Positions 7,073-15,513 of a DNA stretch of 20,305 nt are shown one piece after another. The notes below the pieces were generated by a model. It was not told the DNA's origin, made no database searches, and worked only from the letters and a program-made list of their open reading frames with translations. Origin of the DNA: Gracilaria gracilis (Eukaryota; Rhodophyta; Florideophyceae; Gracilariales; Gracilariaceae); NCBI GenBank assembly GCA_030374805.1, contig JARGSG010000244.1, positions 1-20,305 of the forward strand, read 5' to 3'. Made by a program: the position numbers and the translations under genes. Position 1 is the first letter of the stretch, and each line of letters starts with the position of its first letter.

Positions 7073-8080
7073 ATGAAATCATCAATCATGCAAGGAGCTC
7101 GAATTATTTCTGTAGGCTCTGCTGTTCCAGATTTACGTATAAACAATAAAGATATTAGCCAAATCGTCGAAACGTCAGATGAATGGATAGTAACTCGAAC
7201 AGGCATCAAAGAAAGGAGATTATTAACAGGTGCAAATAAATCAGTAGTAGATCTTGCTTATCATGCTGCGATGAAAGCATTACACAATATTCACATGGAC
7301 CCTTTAGAAATAGATCTAATTATATTAGCAACATCAAGCCCTAATGATCTTTTTGGTAGCGCCAGTAAAGTGCAAGCAAAAATTGGGGCAAAAAAAGCGG
7401 TTGCATTCGATTTAACAGCAGCATGTTCAGGATTTGTACTAGCGATTGTAACAGCCGCACAATTTATACAAAATGGCAGTTACAGAAATATTCTGATCAT
7501 TGGGGCAGACGTGTTATCAAAATGGATTGACTGGTCAGACCGTAAAACCTGTATATTATTTGGTGATGGAGCTGGCGCAGCTATTATACAAGCATGTTCT
7601 GAAGAAGATAATGCAATTTTAGGCTTTCAACTAAATACTGATGGCAAACAATCCGATGAACTATCAATTACATATAAAGAGAATCCATATTCTTTAAATA
7701 CTTTCCAACTTTTTCAAGGTCAATTTCAATATATTTCAATGAACGGCAAAGAAGTATATAAATTTGCTGTATCAAAAGTTCCCGCTAGTATCACAAAATG
7801 TCTTAATGCTCTAGATCTCTCAACAAAAGATGTTAACTGGCTTTTATTACATCAAGCCAACAAAAGAATTTTAAAAGCTGTAGCAGATAGATTATCTATT
7901 GATAACTGTAAAATAATCTCCAACTTAAGCAAATATGGAAACACCTCCGCTGCATCAATACCATTAGCACTCGATGAAGCATTACAAAACAATAAAATTA
8001 CCAAAGAAGATATTATAGTAATTTCTGGTTTTGGTGCAGGATTAACTTGGGGTACAGTTGTAATTAAATGGAAATGTTAA
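7073..8080 (+). CDS. fabH: Beta-ketoacyl-ACP synthase III (FabH)
   Basis: FabH condenses acetyl-CoA with malonyl-ACP to start type II fatty-acid synthesis in the stroma. The 335-aa protein keeps the full catalytic triad: Cys118 in DLTAACSGF, His260 in LLLHQANKR and Asn290 in [10 protein letters not shown]. The early motif [16 protein letters not shown] (about 34-49) and the C-terminal GFGAGLTWG are also typical. The start could be ATG 7073 or ATG 7088 (MQGARIIS); the first is kept for length. accD, which helps make the malonyl-CoA precursor, lies about 440 bp downstream with psbX between, so co-regulation is possible but not shown. Confidence 0.95.
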   Translation: MKSSIMQGARIISVGSAVPDLRINNKDISQIVETSDEWIVTRTGIKERRLLTGANKSVVDLAYHAAMKALHNIHMDPLEIDLIILATSSPNDLFGSASKVQAKIGAKKAVAFDLTAACSGFVLAIVTAAQFIQNGSYRNILIIGADVLSKWIDWSDRKTCILFGDGAGAAIIQACSEEDNAILGFQLNTDGKQSDELSITYKENPYSLNTFQLFQGQFQYISMNGKEVYKFAVSKVPASITKCLNALDLSTKDVNWLLLHQANKRILKAVADRLSIDNCKIISNLSKYGNTSAASIPLALDEALQNNKITKEDIIVISGFGAGLTWGTVVIKWKC

Positions 8081-8112
8081 TAGAAAACACAAAAAGTTAA
8101 ATATTTAAATAA

Positions 8113-8130
8113 CCTATATTACAATATAGG
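8113..8130 (+). repeat. Inverted repeat downstream of fabH
   Basis: CCTATATT and AATATAGG flank a two-base centre 32 bp after the fabH stop. It could act as a 3'-end stabilising hairpin, but in such AT-rich DNA it may be chance. Confidence 0.3.
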
Positions 8131-8238
8131 AAAAATCGAGAAGATTAAAATTAAATACTAAAATAAATGTATTCAATATTTTATTTATTTAATTTATAAA
8201 TTTATTTTTCAGAAATTATGAATGAAGGACAATTTCTA

Positions 8239-8358
8239 ATGACATCATCACTATCTAGTTTTTTCAACAGTTTAATTTTAGGTGCTCTTATTGTTGTATT
8301 ACCTATTACATTAGCATTATTGTTTGTTAGTCAAAAAGACAAAACATTAAGAAATTAA
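8239..8358 (+). CDS. psbX: Photosystem II protein X (PsbX)
   Basis: A 39-residue single-span PSII subunit reading [20 protein letters not shown], with the span to about residue 30 and a charged SQKDKTLRN tail. PsbX lies near cytochrome b559 and the QB site. An in-frame ATG at 8218 would add seven residues, but GAAGGA (8224-8229) sits nine bases before the 8239 ATG and decides the start. A strong hairpin follows the gene. Confidence 0.92.
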   Translation: MTSSLSSFFNSLILGALIVVLPITLALLFVSQKDKTLRN

Positions 8359-8395
8359 AAATTTAATTTAATAGCATCATATTTACTGAATAAAT

Positions 8396-8448
8396 AAGAA
8401 AAACACATTTACACAGATCATTATTATATCTGTAATTGCGTTTTTCTT
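8396..8448 (+). terminator. Terminator hairpin after psbX
   Basis: The strand AAGAAAAACACA... (from 8396) pairs with ...TTGCGTTTTTCTT (to 8448), with an inner ACAGAT/ATCTGT stem and an AT loop. The arms are about 20 bases with a small asymmetry. It begins 37 bp past psbX and ends 74 bp before accD, so it likely defines the psbX 3' end. Confidence 0.6.
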
Positions 8449-8522
8449 ATAAATTGAATGCTACAAATTATGTTTAAGTAACTAATTTAAATTATCAAAA
8501 TTTATCCATCATTTTATTTTAT

Positions 8523-9383
8523 ATGTCTTTATCAGAATGGTTAAATATTAAACGTAACACATCCTTAACAACAAATACAGAAGAAATAAACCTAAAAATA
8601 CCGGAAGGATTATGGATTAAATGTGGGAAATGTAGTCTACTTATGTACTATAAAACTCTTGAAAAAAACTTTAAAACATGTCCTAAGTGTGAGTATCATT
8701 TTCCAACTACTAGTCAGGATAGAATAACAAAACTTATTGATGATACAACATGGAAACCTATCAACACATTTTTAACTTCAACAGATCCACTTGGTTTTTC
8801 TGACAGAAAATTATATCGTAAAAGATTACTAGATATGAAAATACAGACTGGCTTATTTGATGCTGTACAAACTGGCTTAGGAAATATTTTTGATATTCCC
8901 ATTGCTCTTGGAATAATGGATTTTCGATTTATGGGTGGAAGTATGGGTTCGGTAGTGGGAGAAAAACTTACTAGACTAATTGAAAAAGCAACCATTCAGA
9001 AAATACCCGTAGTTATTATATGTGCTTCGGGAGGAGCAAGAATGCAAGAAGGTATGTTAAGTCTAATGCAAATGGCTAAGATTTCTTCAGCACTACAAAA
9101 GCACAAAGAAGAAAAGCTGCCTTACTTTCCTATTCTTACTTCACCAACTACAGGCGGTGTAACAGCAAGTTTTGCTATGTTAGGAGACATAATTATTGCA
9201 GAACCTAATGCTTTAATAGCATTTGCTGGCAGAAGAGTTATAGAACAAACAATAAAAGAAGATTTACCAAAAAATTTTCAAACATCTGAATATTTATTCA
9301 CCCATGGGTTTATAGACCTAATAATATCAAGAAAAGAATTAAAAACCAAACTTCACCAAATTTTATGTTTTTACCAGAAATAA
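8523..9383 (+). CDS. accD: Acetyl-CoA carboxylase carboxyltransferase beta subunit
   Basis: AccD, with AccA, forms the carboxyltransferase of the multisubunit acetyl-CoA carboxylase that makes malonyl-CoA in the stroma. The 286-aa protein has the N-terminal zinc ribbon with Cys34, Cys37, Cys53 and Cys56 (CGKC...CPKC). A crotonase-like core follows, including [12 protein letters not shown] (about 166-177), a [13 protein letters not shown] loop (about 206-218) and [10 protein letters not shown] near 234-243. The length is close to bacterial AccD, without the long insertions of land-plant genes. The pathway link with fabH is direct. No clear Shine-Dalgarno precedes the ATG. Confidence 0.96.
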   Translation: MSLSEWLNIKRNTSLTTNTEEINLKIPEGLWIKCGKCSLLMYYKTLEKNFKTCPKCEYHFPTTSQDRITKLIDDTTWKPINTFLTSTDPLGFSDRKLYRKRLLDMKIQTGLFDAVQTGLGNIFDIPIALGIMDFRFMGGSMGSVVGEKLTRLIEKATIQKIPVVIICASGGARMQEGMLSLMQMAKISSALQKHKEEKLPYFPILTSPTTGGVTASFAMLGDIIIAEPNALIAFAGRRVIEQTIKEDLPKNFQTSEYLFTHGFIDLIISRKELKTKLHQILCFYQK

Positions 9384-9422
9384 CAATAGAGAAATATATT
9401 GTAACTTATTAAATTCACAATG

Positions 9423-9470
9423 TATAATAATAACAAAGATCAACTTAGCAACAATAAGCTTATTATTATA
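9423..9470 (+). terminator. Hairpin downstream of accD
   Basis: TATAATAATAA (9423-9433) and TTATTATTATA (9460-9470) are perfect inverted copies of 11 bp. The loop contains a second small palindrome, AATAAGCTTATT. It starts 40 bp after accD and may protect its mRNA 3' end; low sequence complexity limits confidence. Confidence 0.4.
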
Positions 9471-9583
9471 TAGATTACAATTACTAATTATAGTGAAATA
9501 AAAATTTAATAAATAGTAATTAAAGTATTATGTAATATATAATATATAAACTATTTGCTTAATTCAAGGATAATATAAATCTT

Positions 9584-10078
9584 ATGATATCAAACGCTAA
9601 AATTCAGCTAAGTTTATTTGCTGTTATAATCGTTTTTGAAACTTTGTTAAATCAAGTTTATGCTATAGAATTAGATGAAGCAACAAGAACAGTGTCTTTA
9701 GAAGAATCTGGGAAAACAATTATACTGACTGCAGAACAAGTTAAAAGAGGTAAACGCCTTTTCAATAATTCATGTGCTCAATGTCATAATGGTGGAATTA
9801 CAAAAACAAACCCTAATATAGGTTTAGATCCAGAATCGTTAAGCGGAGCAACACCTGTTAGAGACAATATTCGTAACCTAATAGAATATATGAAAGATCC
9901 CACAAGTTACGATGGCACTAATTCTATTGCTGAATTACATCCTAGTATAAAAAGCGCAGAAATTTTTCCTAAGATGCGCAATTTAACAGACGAAGATCTA
10001 TTCGCAATTGCTGGCCATATTTTAATTCAACCTAAAATTGCAGCAGAAAAATGGGGAGGAGGGAAAATATACTATTAG
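9584..10078 (+). CDS. psbV: Cytochrome c550 of photosystem II (PsbV)
   Basis: PsbV is an extrinsic lumenal c-type cytochrome that stabilises the oxygen-evolving complex in cyanobacteria and red algae. The 164-aa precursor has a signal peptide ending VYA at residue 27, and the mature protein starts IELDEATRTV. The haem is bound at CAQCH (64-68). The second axial ligand is His119 (His92 of the mature form) in AELHPSIKSAEIFP, giving bis-histidine ligation. The C-terminus GGGKIYY is typical. petJ follows after 111 bp on the same strand, so the two secreted haem proteins may share a transcript. Confidence 0.97.
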   Translation: MISNAKIQLSLFAVIIVFETLLNQVYAIELDEATRTVSLEESGKTIILTAEQVKRGKRLFNNSCAQCHNGGITKTNPNIGLDPESLSGATPVRDNIRNLIEYMKDPTSYDGTNSIAELHPSIKSAEIFPKMRNLTDEDLFAIAGHILIQPKIAAEKWGGGKIYY

Positions 10079-10189
10079 ATAATAATATTTATTATATGAA
10101 AATTATCTTATATACTATAGATCATAAAAAATCAAATATAATGTATATTAAGATTTCATTTACTTTATCATTCTAAGGATATACAATTT

Positions 10190-10516
10190 ATGAGATGGCT
10201 ATTCACTTTTTTTGTTATTTGCAATATTTTCACAAATAATGTTCAACCAACTCTTGCAGCAGATTTAGATGCTGGAGAACAAATTTTTTCAGCGAATTGC
10301 TCAGCTTGTCATGCAAATGGGAATAACGCAATTATGCCAGACAAAACACTGAAAAGTGATGCTCTATCAGAAAATGGTATGGATAGCATAGAAGCAATCA
10401 CAAATCAAGTAAAAAATGGTAAAAATGCTATGCCTGCATTTGGTGGACGATTAGCAGATGAAGATATAGACAATGTTGCTAATTATGTTTTAAATAAATC
10501 AGAGAATGGATGGTAA
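10190..10516 (+). CDS. petJ: Cytochrome c6 (cytochrome c553)
   Basis: Cytochrome c6 carries electrons in the thylakoid lumen from cytochrome b6f to photosystem I, docking on PsaF. The 108-aa precursor has a signal peptide with likely cleavage after TLA (residue 23), leaving ADLDAGEQIF. The haem site is CSACH (37-41) and Met81 in KNAMPAFGGRL is the sixth ligand. The length (85 aa mature) fits the family. AAGGA lies 10 bases or so upstream of the ATG. A 9-bp hairpin follows about 55 bp after the stop. Confidence 0.97.
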   Translation: MRWLFTFFVICNIFTNNVQPTLAADLDAGEQIFSANCSACHANGNNAIMPDKTLKSDALSENGMDSIEAITNQVKNGKNAMPAFGGRLADEDIDNVANYVLNKSENGW

Positions 10517-10572
10517 TATTTAATATAATTAGCTTGCTTATGAGTATAAATATTATATAAAAAATTTAATAC

Positions 10573-10609
10573 AATAGATAGTTCATATTACTTAATACAG
10601 CTATCTATT
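10573..10609 (+). terminator. Hairpin after petJ
   Basis: AATAGATAG (10573-10581) and CTATCTATT (10601-10609) form a perfect 9-bp stem with a 19-base loop, followed by CTTTT. It lies between petJ and carA and probably forms the petJ mRNA 3' end. Confidence 0.55.
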
Positions 10610-10650
10610 CTTTTAGAATAAGAAAAATTATATATTTAAAGATTCAATCT

Positions 10651-11838
10651 ATGACACACAATCTATATCCAGCAATTTTAATGTTAAACGATGGTAAAAT
10701 TTATAAAGGCTGGACATTACTTAATTCACTTTTATCTTTTGGAGAAGTTGTATTTAATACAGGAATGACTGGATATCAAGAAATTATGACAGATCCTAGT
10801 TATGCAGAACAAATAATAACTTTTACTTATCCAGAAATTGGTAACACAGGTATTAATTATGAAGATAACGAATCAAATAAAATTCACACAAAAGGTATAA
10901 TAGTTAAAAATCTTTGTTTTTCACCTAATAACTGGAGACAACAAGAATCTTTCATTAGCTATATTTTAACAAATCAAATACCTCATATTTTTGGTATAGA
11001 TACAAGAGCATTAACAAAACATCTAAGAAAAACTGGGTCTATGAATGGATGTATCTCCAGTCAATGTTTAAATCCTGATATACTATCATTTAAACTAAAG
11101 AATATAACTCAAATAAAAGGGTATGACTTAGTACAAAAAGTTACAACCATACAAGATTACGAATTTCAAGACTATTCTAATCAATGTTTTTCTTATCTAC
11201 AGTATAAAACAGACAGAACGTATGGATATGGTTTAAAAATAATCCTAATAGATTTTGGAGTCAAGCACAATATTTTATCTAGATTATATAGCTATGGTTG
11301 CTCTATTCATATATTATCCGCAAGAAGCTCATATGAAGAAATTAAATCATATAATCCAGATGGTATTCTATTATCTAATGGTCCTGGAGATCCCTCTGCA
11401 ATAACATATGCTATAAAAACCGTAAAGAATATTATAAAATACACGAATATACCTATGTTTGGAATATGTATGGGACATCAAATAATAAGCTTAGCTCTGG
11501 AAGCTGAAACATTTAAATTAAAATTTGGGCATAGAGGTCTCAACCATCCTTCAGGGATGGAACAGAAAGCAGAAGTCACAAGTCAAAACCATGGCTTTGC
11601 TGTCACTCAAAAGTCTTTATATAACAAAACTATACGTATAACCCACTTCAATCTAAATGATTCCACTGTAGCAGCTATATTTCATAACAAAAAGCCAATA
11701 TTTTCAGTACAATACCATCCTGAAGCTAGCCCAGGACCACATGATTCAGATTATTTGTTTAAATATTTTATTAGTTTAACTAAACAATTTAAACATTATA
11801 AAAATTATACTGATTCATCTTCAGTCCAAACACTATGA
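10651..11838 (+). CDS. carA: Carbamoyl-phosphate synthase small subunit
   Basis: CarA is the glutamine amidotransferase subunit of carbamoyl-phosphate synthase, feeding ammonia to the large subunit (CarB, not in this window) for arginine and pyrimidine synthesis. The 395-aa protein has the N-terminal CPSase domain (GEVVFNTGMTGYQEIMTDPSY) and a class I glutaminase domain. Its triad is Cys273 in GICMGHQ, His356 and Glu358 in QYHPEASPGP. The oxyanion motif LSNGPGDP is at about 241-248. The last 34 bp overlap the 3' end of convergent ycf53, so the carA C-terminal tail and the Ycf53 C-terminus are read from the same DNA. Confidence 0.96.
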   Translation: MTHNLYPAILMLNDGKIYKGWTLLNSLLSFGEVVFNTGMTGYQEIMTDPSYAEQIITFTYPEIGNTGINYEDNESNKIHTKGIIVKNLCFSPNNWRQQESFISYILTNQIPHIFGIDTRALTKHLRKTGSMNGCISSQCLNPDILSFKLKNITQIKGYDLVQKVTTIQDYEFQDYSNQCFSYLQYKTDRTYGYGLKIILIDFGVKHNILSRLYSYGCSIHILSARSSYEEIKSYNPDGILLSNGPGDPSAITYAIKTVKNIIKYTNIPMFGICMGHQIISLALEAETFKLKFGHRGLNHPSGMEQKAEVTSQNHGFAVTQKSLYNKTIRITHFNLNDSTVAAIFHNKKPIFSVQYHPEASPGPHDSDYLFKYFISLTKQFKHYKNYTDSSSVQTL

Positions 11839-12539
11839 TTAAATAATGCCGCTATAACTTGTACTCCTCTCAATTGATTAAAAAGCGGTAAATGACCATC
11901 AGGTGCATCAATATTCCATATAAATTCATTAGGATACCTAAGCGGAATACCATTTTTATTCCATCCTATACGGAGCCAAAATTTTTCCCAATTACAATCA
12001 GTAGATAACCATATCTTTCGTTGTATCGAAAAACCAAACTTATCTCTAGAATAAGTTCTCCACAATTTATCTAAAACATATAAATCCTCACATGGAAGAG
12101 TAGAAATATCTGTAAAATATAGCCAATTACGATTATATTTTTTATCTGAATTAGTTAATGAACAAAGATAAGATTGAGTAAGGCTATCTGCCTTTTGAAA
12201 ATCACGATTCATCAAAAGATCTTGCAAAGGCTGATAATTTAATTGCAAAGAAGATTGTAAATCTACAAGACCAAAAGGGAAATAAGAATTTAATTTTTTT
12301 TTGATATCATCAATAGAATAAAAATATAAAAATTCAAATATTAAACCATCTAAAAATTCAACATTTTGGTTTTGCATAATATATCTATTTACTAAAAAAT
12401 TCAAGAGAGCTTCTTGCCCAACCTTGCCTGATTGTATTATTTGCTCAATTATTTTTATTTTTTGTTTATTATCACAATTTATATTTAGAGAGGCAACATG
12501 CTCTGTAATAACGGAATCACAATTAAGATCTTTTATCAT
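11805..12539 (-). CDS. ycf53: Ycf53, GUN4-type Mg-chelatase activator
   Basis: Ycf53 is the plastid-encoded GUN4 homologue: it binds protoporphyrin IX and Mg-protoporphyrin and stimulates Mg-chelatase, whose ChlI subunit is also encoded in this window. The 244-aa protein has a helical N-terminal region (about 1-90) with the repeat-like pattern GQEALLNFLVNR. The GUN4 core spans about 100-225, with Y-x-P-L-x-D-L-L (102-109), the FQKADSLT segment, VLDKLWRTYSRDKFGFSIQ (about 155-173) and DAPDGHLPLF (211-220). The gene overlaps carA at its 3' end and follows ycf55 by 55 bp on the same strand, so ycf55-ycf53 is a likely unit. Confidence 0.93.
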   Translation of the reverse strand: MIKDLNCDSVITEHVASLNINCDNKQKIKIIEQIIQSGKVGQEALLNFLVNRYIMQNQNVEFLDGLIFEFLYFYSIDDIKKKLNSYFPFGLVDLQSSLQLNYQPLQDLLMNRDFQKADSLTQSYLCSLTNSDKKYNRNWLYFTDISTLPCEDLYVLDKLWRTYSRDKFGFSIQRKIWLSTDCNWEKFWLRIGWNKNGIPLRYPNEFIWNIDAPDGHLPLFNQLRGVQVIAALFNHSVWTEDESV

Positions 12540-12594
12540 TTATATTAATCCAATTACAAGATGTATAAGAGTATAGCATTTATATAGTGTATAG

Positions 12595-13569
12595 TTATTT
12601 TGGTAAATTATCTATTCCTAAAATTATAATACGAACCAAGAACATTATTCCATTTCCTAATATATATATGAATATATATAATATAAGCTTTACTAAAACA
12701 AGAACAAATTTTTCAACCTTAGGAATTATAAAATCCTGTAACTCTATTAAGGTAATTATTATCAACTGCAAATATGATAATTGAATAAAATCTTCTAATC
12801 TATACGCATAAATATATCTAGTAACTAAACCTTTATGCCCCACCAACCAAACCTTATAACGATTACTATATATATATTTGGGTTGAATAATATATAAGTA
12901 TAATAAATTTTGATAGAATAAGTTATTACGGAAAGAAGCTAAAGATCTAATAGAAATATAAGACTTGTTACATAATTTATTTATTTTCAAAAATGTAATT
13001 ATATTCGATAATGATTTTAGATTTTCTAAAATCATAAAAACAGCTAAATTACTAATTTGTATCATTACATTTTCTAATAAAATTTCTACATGTTTTATTG
13101 GCGTATGTTTTTGATCAAATGCAAAAATACAATTATCTATATGCATAGAACCAAAAATTAAATAGGTTAACAAATTTTCTAGTAACCACTTATATTCTAA
13201 TAACGTAACTTTCAAATAATAATATCTTTTATTCTGTATCAAAATAACAGAAGAACTAGTAACAGTAAACTCTATGAAGAAACGAGCTACTACTTTTTGA
13301 ATTAAATCATAAAAGATTTTATCCTTCAATATTTGAATACCTTCAAGACTTACATTTAACTCTACTAAATCTAAAACTAATATTTCTAACTCAACTAAAA
13401 CAATGGAAAACAATTTATGCTTTACAGAATTATTTAATATGTCAATATAAAGATAATCCTTCGTACTATTAGACAAATTTTTATGAAACTTTTGTCTTAT
13501 ATGAGCAAACAAATAAGCGACTTCATGATTAAGATATATGCCCTGCTTATAAGGCCAGTAGTTTACCAT
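12595..13569 (-). CDS. ycf55: Ycf55 conserved plastid protein
   Basis: A 324-aa protein that I assign to Ycf55, a family of unknown biochemical role found in red plastids and, as I recall, in cyanobacterial proteins that may carry a receiver domain. The assignment rests on the N-terminal pattern NYWPYKQGIYLN, the mid-region VLVELEILVLDLVELN, and the C-terminal block around 240-300 with GLVTRYIYAYRLEDFIQLS and LIELQDFIIPKVEKF. The last about 40 residues are strongly hydrophobic (IYILGNGIMFLVRIIILG), suggesting membrane association. No enzyme motif is visible. It is upstream of ycf53 on the same strand and divergent from ycf54, placing it among chlorophyll-synthesis factors. Confidence 0.75.
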   Translation of the reverse strand: MVNYWPYKQGIYLNHEVAYLFAHIRQKFHKNLSNSTKDYLYIDILNNSVKHKLFSIVLVELEILVLDLVELNVSLEGIQILKDKIFYDLIQKVVARFFIEFTVTSSSVILIQNKRYYYLKVTLLEYKWLLENLLTYLIFGSMHIDNCIFAFDQKHTPIKHVEILLENVMIQISNLAVFMILENLKSLSNIITFLKINKLCNKSYISIRSLASFRNNLFYQNLLYLYIIQPKYIYSNRYKVWLVGHKGLVTRYIYAYRLEDFIQLSYLQLIIITLIELQDFIIPKVEKFVLVLVKLILYIFIYILGNGIMFLVRIIILGIDNLPK

Positions 13570-13681
13570 ATATTTTTCGATTTATTAATATTTAAAATAT
13601 AAGAGTTTGCAGAATACATTAATGAAAATACAAATAATTTATCTATTTGATAATTTCGATCATTTACTGCAAAACAGACTC

Positions 13682-13697
13682 ATAATATGCATATTAT
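13682..13697. promoter_or_regulatory. 16-bp palindrome between ycf55 and ycf54
   Basis: ATAATATG followed at once by CATATTAT is a perfect dyad in the divergent spacer, 113 bp from the ycf55 start and 82 bp from the ycf54 start. It could be an operator or promoter element for either gene. AT-richness makes chance formation possible. Confidence 0.3.
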
Positions 13698-13778
13698 TGA
13701 TATATAATATAATTATTTATAAAATAATAATTAAATAATTAAGGCCATAGAATAAATTAAATAATTGGTACAAAATAT

Positions 13779-14072
13779 ATGCCTAAATACTACTTTGCAA
13801 TTGCAAGCAAAAATTTTTTAATGAATGAGGAACCAATTGAAGAAATTTTAAGAGAAAGAACTAACCATTATAAAGATATAAAAAAGGATATAGATTTTTG
13901 GTTTGTTACTAATCCACAATTATTAAAAACATTTGATTTAAACAACATACGGGAACAATTGGCAGAAGATTGTGCAGCTATAATTTCATTAGATGCAAAA
14001 TTTATTCAATGGTTAAAATTAAGGGTTGGATTTGTTTCAATAGGAAAATTTCAATCCAATTATATTTTTTAA
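13779..14072 (+). CDS. ycf54: Ycf54, Mg-protoporphyrin monomethyl ester cyclase subunit
   Basis: Ycf54 is a small soluble factor needed for accumulation and activity of the oxidative cyclase (AcsF/CHL27) that makes protochlorophyllide. The 97-aa protein begins MPKYYFAIASKNFLMNEEP, then RERTNHYKDIKKDIDFWFV and the AAIISLDAKFIQWLKLRVGF block. Conserved residues Asp39, Phe40 and Arg82 are in their expected places. Length is typical. It is divergent from ycf55-ycf53 and ends 16 bp from the stop of convergent rbcR. The spacer upstream is AT-rich with several TATAAT-like boxes. Confidence 0.9.
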   Translation: MPKYYFAIASKNFLMNEEPIEEILRERTNHYKDIKKDIDFWFVTNPQLLKTFDLNNIREQLAEDCAAIISLDAKFIQWLKLRVGFVSIGKFQSNYIF

Positions 14073-14088
14073 TAAAATATCCATTAAT

Positions 14089-15018
14089 TTATCTAGCAGG
14101 TGTAACAAACAAAGTCAAAATTTCTTTGCTAAATGTTTCAGCTGCTTTAGATTTATAGCGATTTGGATTAATAATTATTGATAACATACGCTTAATTGTT
14201 ACATTTTCTATTTTAGCCCAGTGAAGTATACCTAACTCTAATTCTTTTGCAATAGCAGATACAGAAACAAATGCAGCTCCTAGTCCAGATTGCACTGCAT
14301 TTTTAATCGCTTCTATAGAATTCAACTCCATTTCTATTTTAAACCTACTACTATCAATATCATGTTGAATCAAAATTTTGTCAATTACTTTACGTATAGT
14401 AGATTGCGTGTCTAGCGCAATAAACCTCAGCCTGTATAAATCCTCTTTTTGTATATCAGGTAAGTTAGAAAAAATATGAGAAGTAGGTAAAATAAGAGCC
14501 AACTCATCTTCTGCATATGAAGTTACTTGTAAAGTATCTTTCAACTCATTTGGTACTTCTCCACCAATAACAGCTAAATCAACTTGGCCATTCGCAACAC
14601 TCCAGGAAATTAAACGAGTTGAATGCACTTGTAACTGAACATTCACTTGTGGATATCTTTGCCTAAACAAACCTATTAATCTAGGCATTAGATAAGTTCC
14701 TGTAGTTTGACTAGCACCAATAACTAAAGTTCCGCCTTGTAAATTTTGAACATCCTCCAATGCCCGACATGTTTCCTCGCATAGAGCCAAGATTCTGCCA
14801 CCGTATCTTAACAATAAACTACCTGCTTCTGTTAGAGTGGCTTTTTTATTACTTCTTTCAAATAAAGGTATATTCAATTGTTTTTCTAGATTTTGAATTT
14901 GCAAACTGATAGCTGGCTGAGATACATATAAACTATCTGCTGCGCGCTTAAAGCTTCCCTCTTTTATAATGGCTTTTAAAATTCTTAACTGGTCTAAAGT
15001 AAAAGGTAAATCCCTCAT
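14089..15018 (-). CDS. rbcR: RbcR/Ycf30, LysR-type transcriptional regulator
   Basis: RbcR (Ycf30) is a plastid LysR-family regulator; in red algae it is linked to activation of the RuBisCO operon. The 309-aa protein has an N-terminal winged helix-turn-helix, [20 protein letters not shown] then [18 protein letters not shown] (to about residue 45), a linker helix, and two effector-binding subdomains from about 90 on ([20 protein letters not shown]). I chose ATG 15018 ([14 protein letters not shown]), which fits the family; an in-frame ATG at 15069 would add 17 unlike residues. It is divergent from psbY across a 205-bp spacer holding an inverted repeat of the type LysR proteins bind. Confidence 0.95.
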   Translation of the reverse strand: MRDLPFTLDQLRILKAIIKEGSFKRAADSLYVSQPAISLQIQNLEKQLNIPLFERSNKKATLTEAGSLLLRYGGRILALCEETCRALEDVQNLQGGTLVIGASQTTGTYLMPRLIGLFRQRYPQVNVQLQVHSTRLISWSVANGQVDLAVIGGEVPNELKDTLQVTSYAEDELALILPTSHIFSNLPDIQKEDLYRLRFIALDTQSTIRKVIDKILIQHDIDSSRFKIEMELNSIEAIKNAVQSGLGAAFVSVSAIAKELELGILHWAKIENVTIKRMLSIIINPNRYKSKAAETFSKEILTLFVTPAR

Positions 15019-15145
15019 ATGACTAAAATAGTAAACAAATATATCTTGATTATAAAAATATGCAGACATTAAAAGGTTTAATAAAAACTTTTATTTCTTA
15101 GAGAAAAAATTTGATACATAAAAATATAATATTAATCAAGTATAA

Positions 15146-15173
15146 TTATAACATAATAATGCCTTTGTTATAA
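15146..15173. promoter_or_regulatory. Inverted repeat in the rbcR-psbY spacer
   Basis: TTATAAC (15146-15152) and GTTATAA (15167-15173) are perfect inverted copies separated by 14 bases. The spacing and dyad form resemble LysR-type operators, and the site lies 128-155 bp upstream of rbcR and just upstream of a TATAAT (15186-15191) that could serve psbY. Autoregulation by RbcR is an inference. Confidence 0.4.
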
Positions 15174-15223
15174 CTGTGATAAAAGTATAATATAATTATA
15201 TTAAGAACTTAAGGAACAAAAGT

Positions 15224-15328
15224 ATGGATATAAGACTTTTAATTGTACTATTGCCTGTTTTAGCAGCAGCTTCTTGGGCTTTATATAATATTGGTAGAGT
15301 AGCTTTACAGCAATTTCGCAGCATGTAA
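15224..15328 (+). CDS. psbY: Photosystem II protein Y (PsbY)
   Basis: A 34-residue single-span protein, [20 protein letters not shown] followed by [14 protein letters not shown], clearly PsbY. It sits at the edge of PSII near cytochrome b559. AAGGA lies eight bases before the ATG, and a TATAAT box lies about 33 bp upstream. A 9-bp hairpin follows the gene. It is divergent from rbcR. Confidence 0.94.
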   Translation: MDIRLLIVLLPVLAAASWALYNIGRVALQQFRSM

Positions 15329-15370
15329 AATATATTGTATACTGTCTTAAAAAAAAATAAGATTATAATG

Positions 15371-15399
15371 CAGGGAATCATGTGATATACGATTCCCTG
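15371..15399 (+). terminator. Hairpin after psbY
   Basis: CAGGGAATC and GATTCCCTG form a perfect GC-containing 9-bp stem with an 11-base loop, 42 bp after psbY. It is unusually GC-rich for this spacer DNA. No T-run follows, so it may define an mRNA 3' end by processing rather than by termination. Confidence 0.65.
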
Positions 15400-15513
15400 A
15401 AAAACTAAATATCATTGTAAATATGTATCTTGTATTTATATAAAATTCATATAAATGATACAGATATTATAAATAGACATATAATATATAATATTAAAAT
15501 TAATAAACATTCT

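Noticed and set aside
8714..8995. Minus-strand frame of 93 codons
   Set aside because: It is antisense to accD, whose own frame is clearly coding.
12587..12784. Plus-strand frame of 65 codons
   Set aside because: It is antisense to the 3' end of ycf55 with low-complexity composition.
13970..14158. Plus-strand frame of 62 codons overlapping the end of ycf54
   Set aside because: It is a shadow of ycf54 in another frame and runs into the rbcR 3' end; no family resemblance.
15196..15381. Minus-strand frame of 61 codons
   Set aside because: It is antisense to psbY and its 3' hairpin; hydrophobic only because of AT-rich codons.
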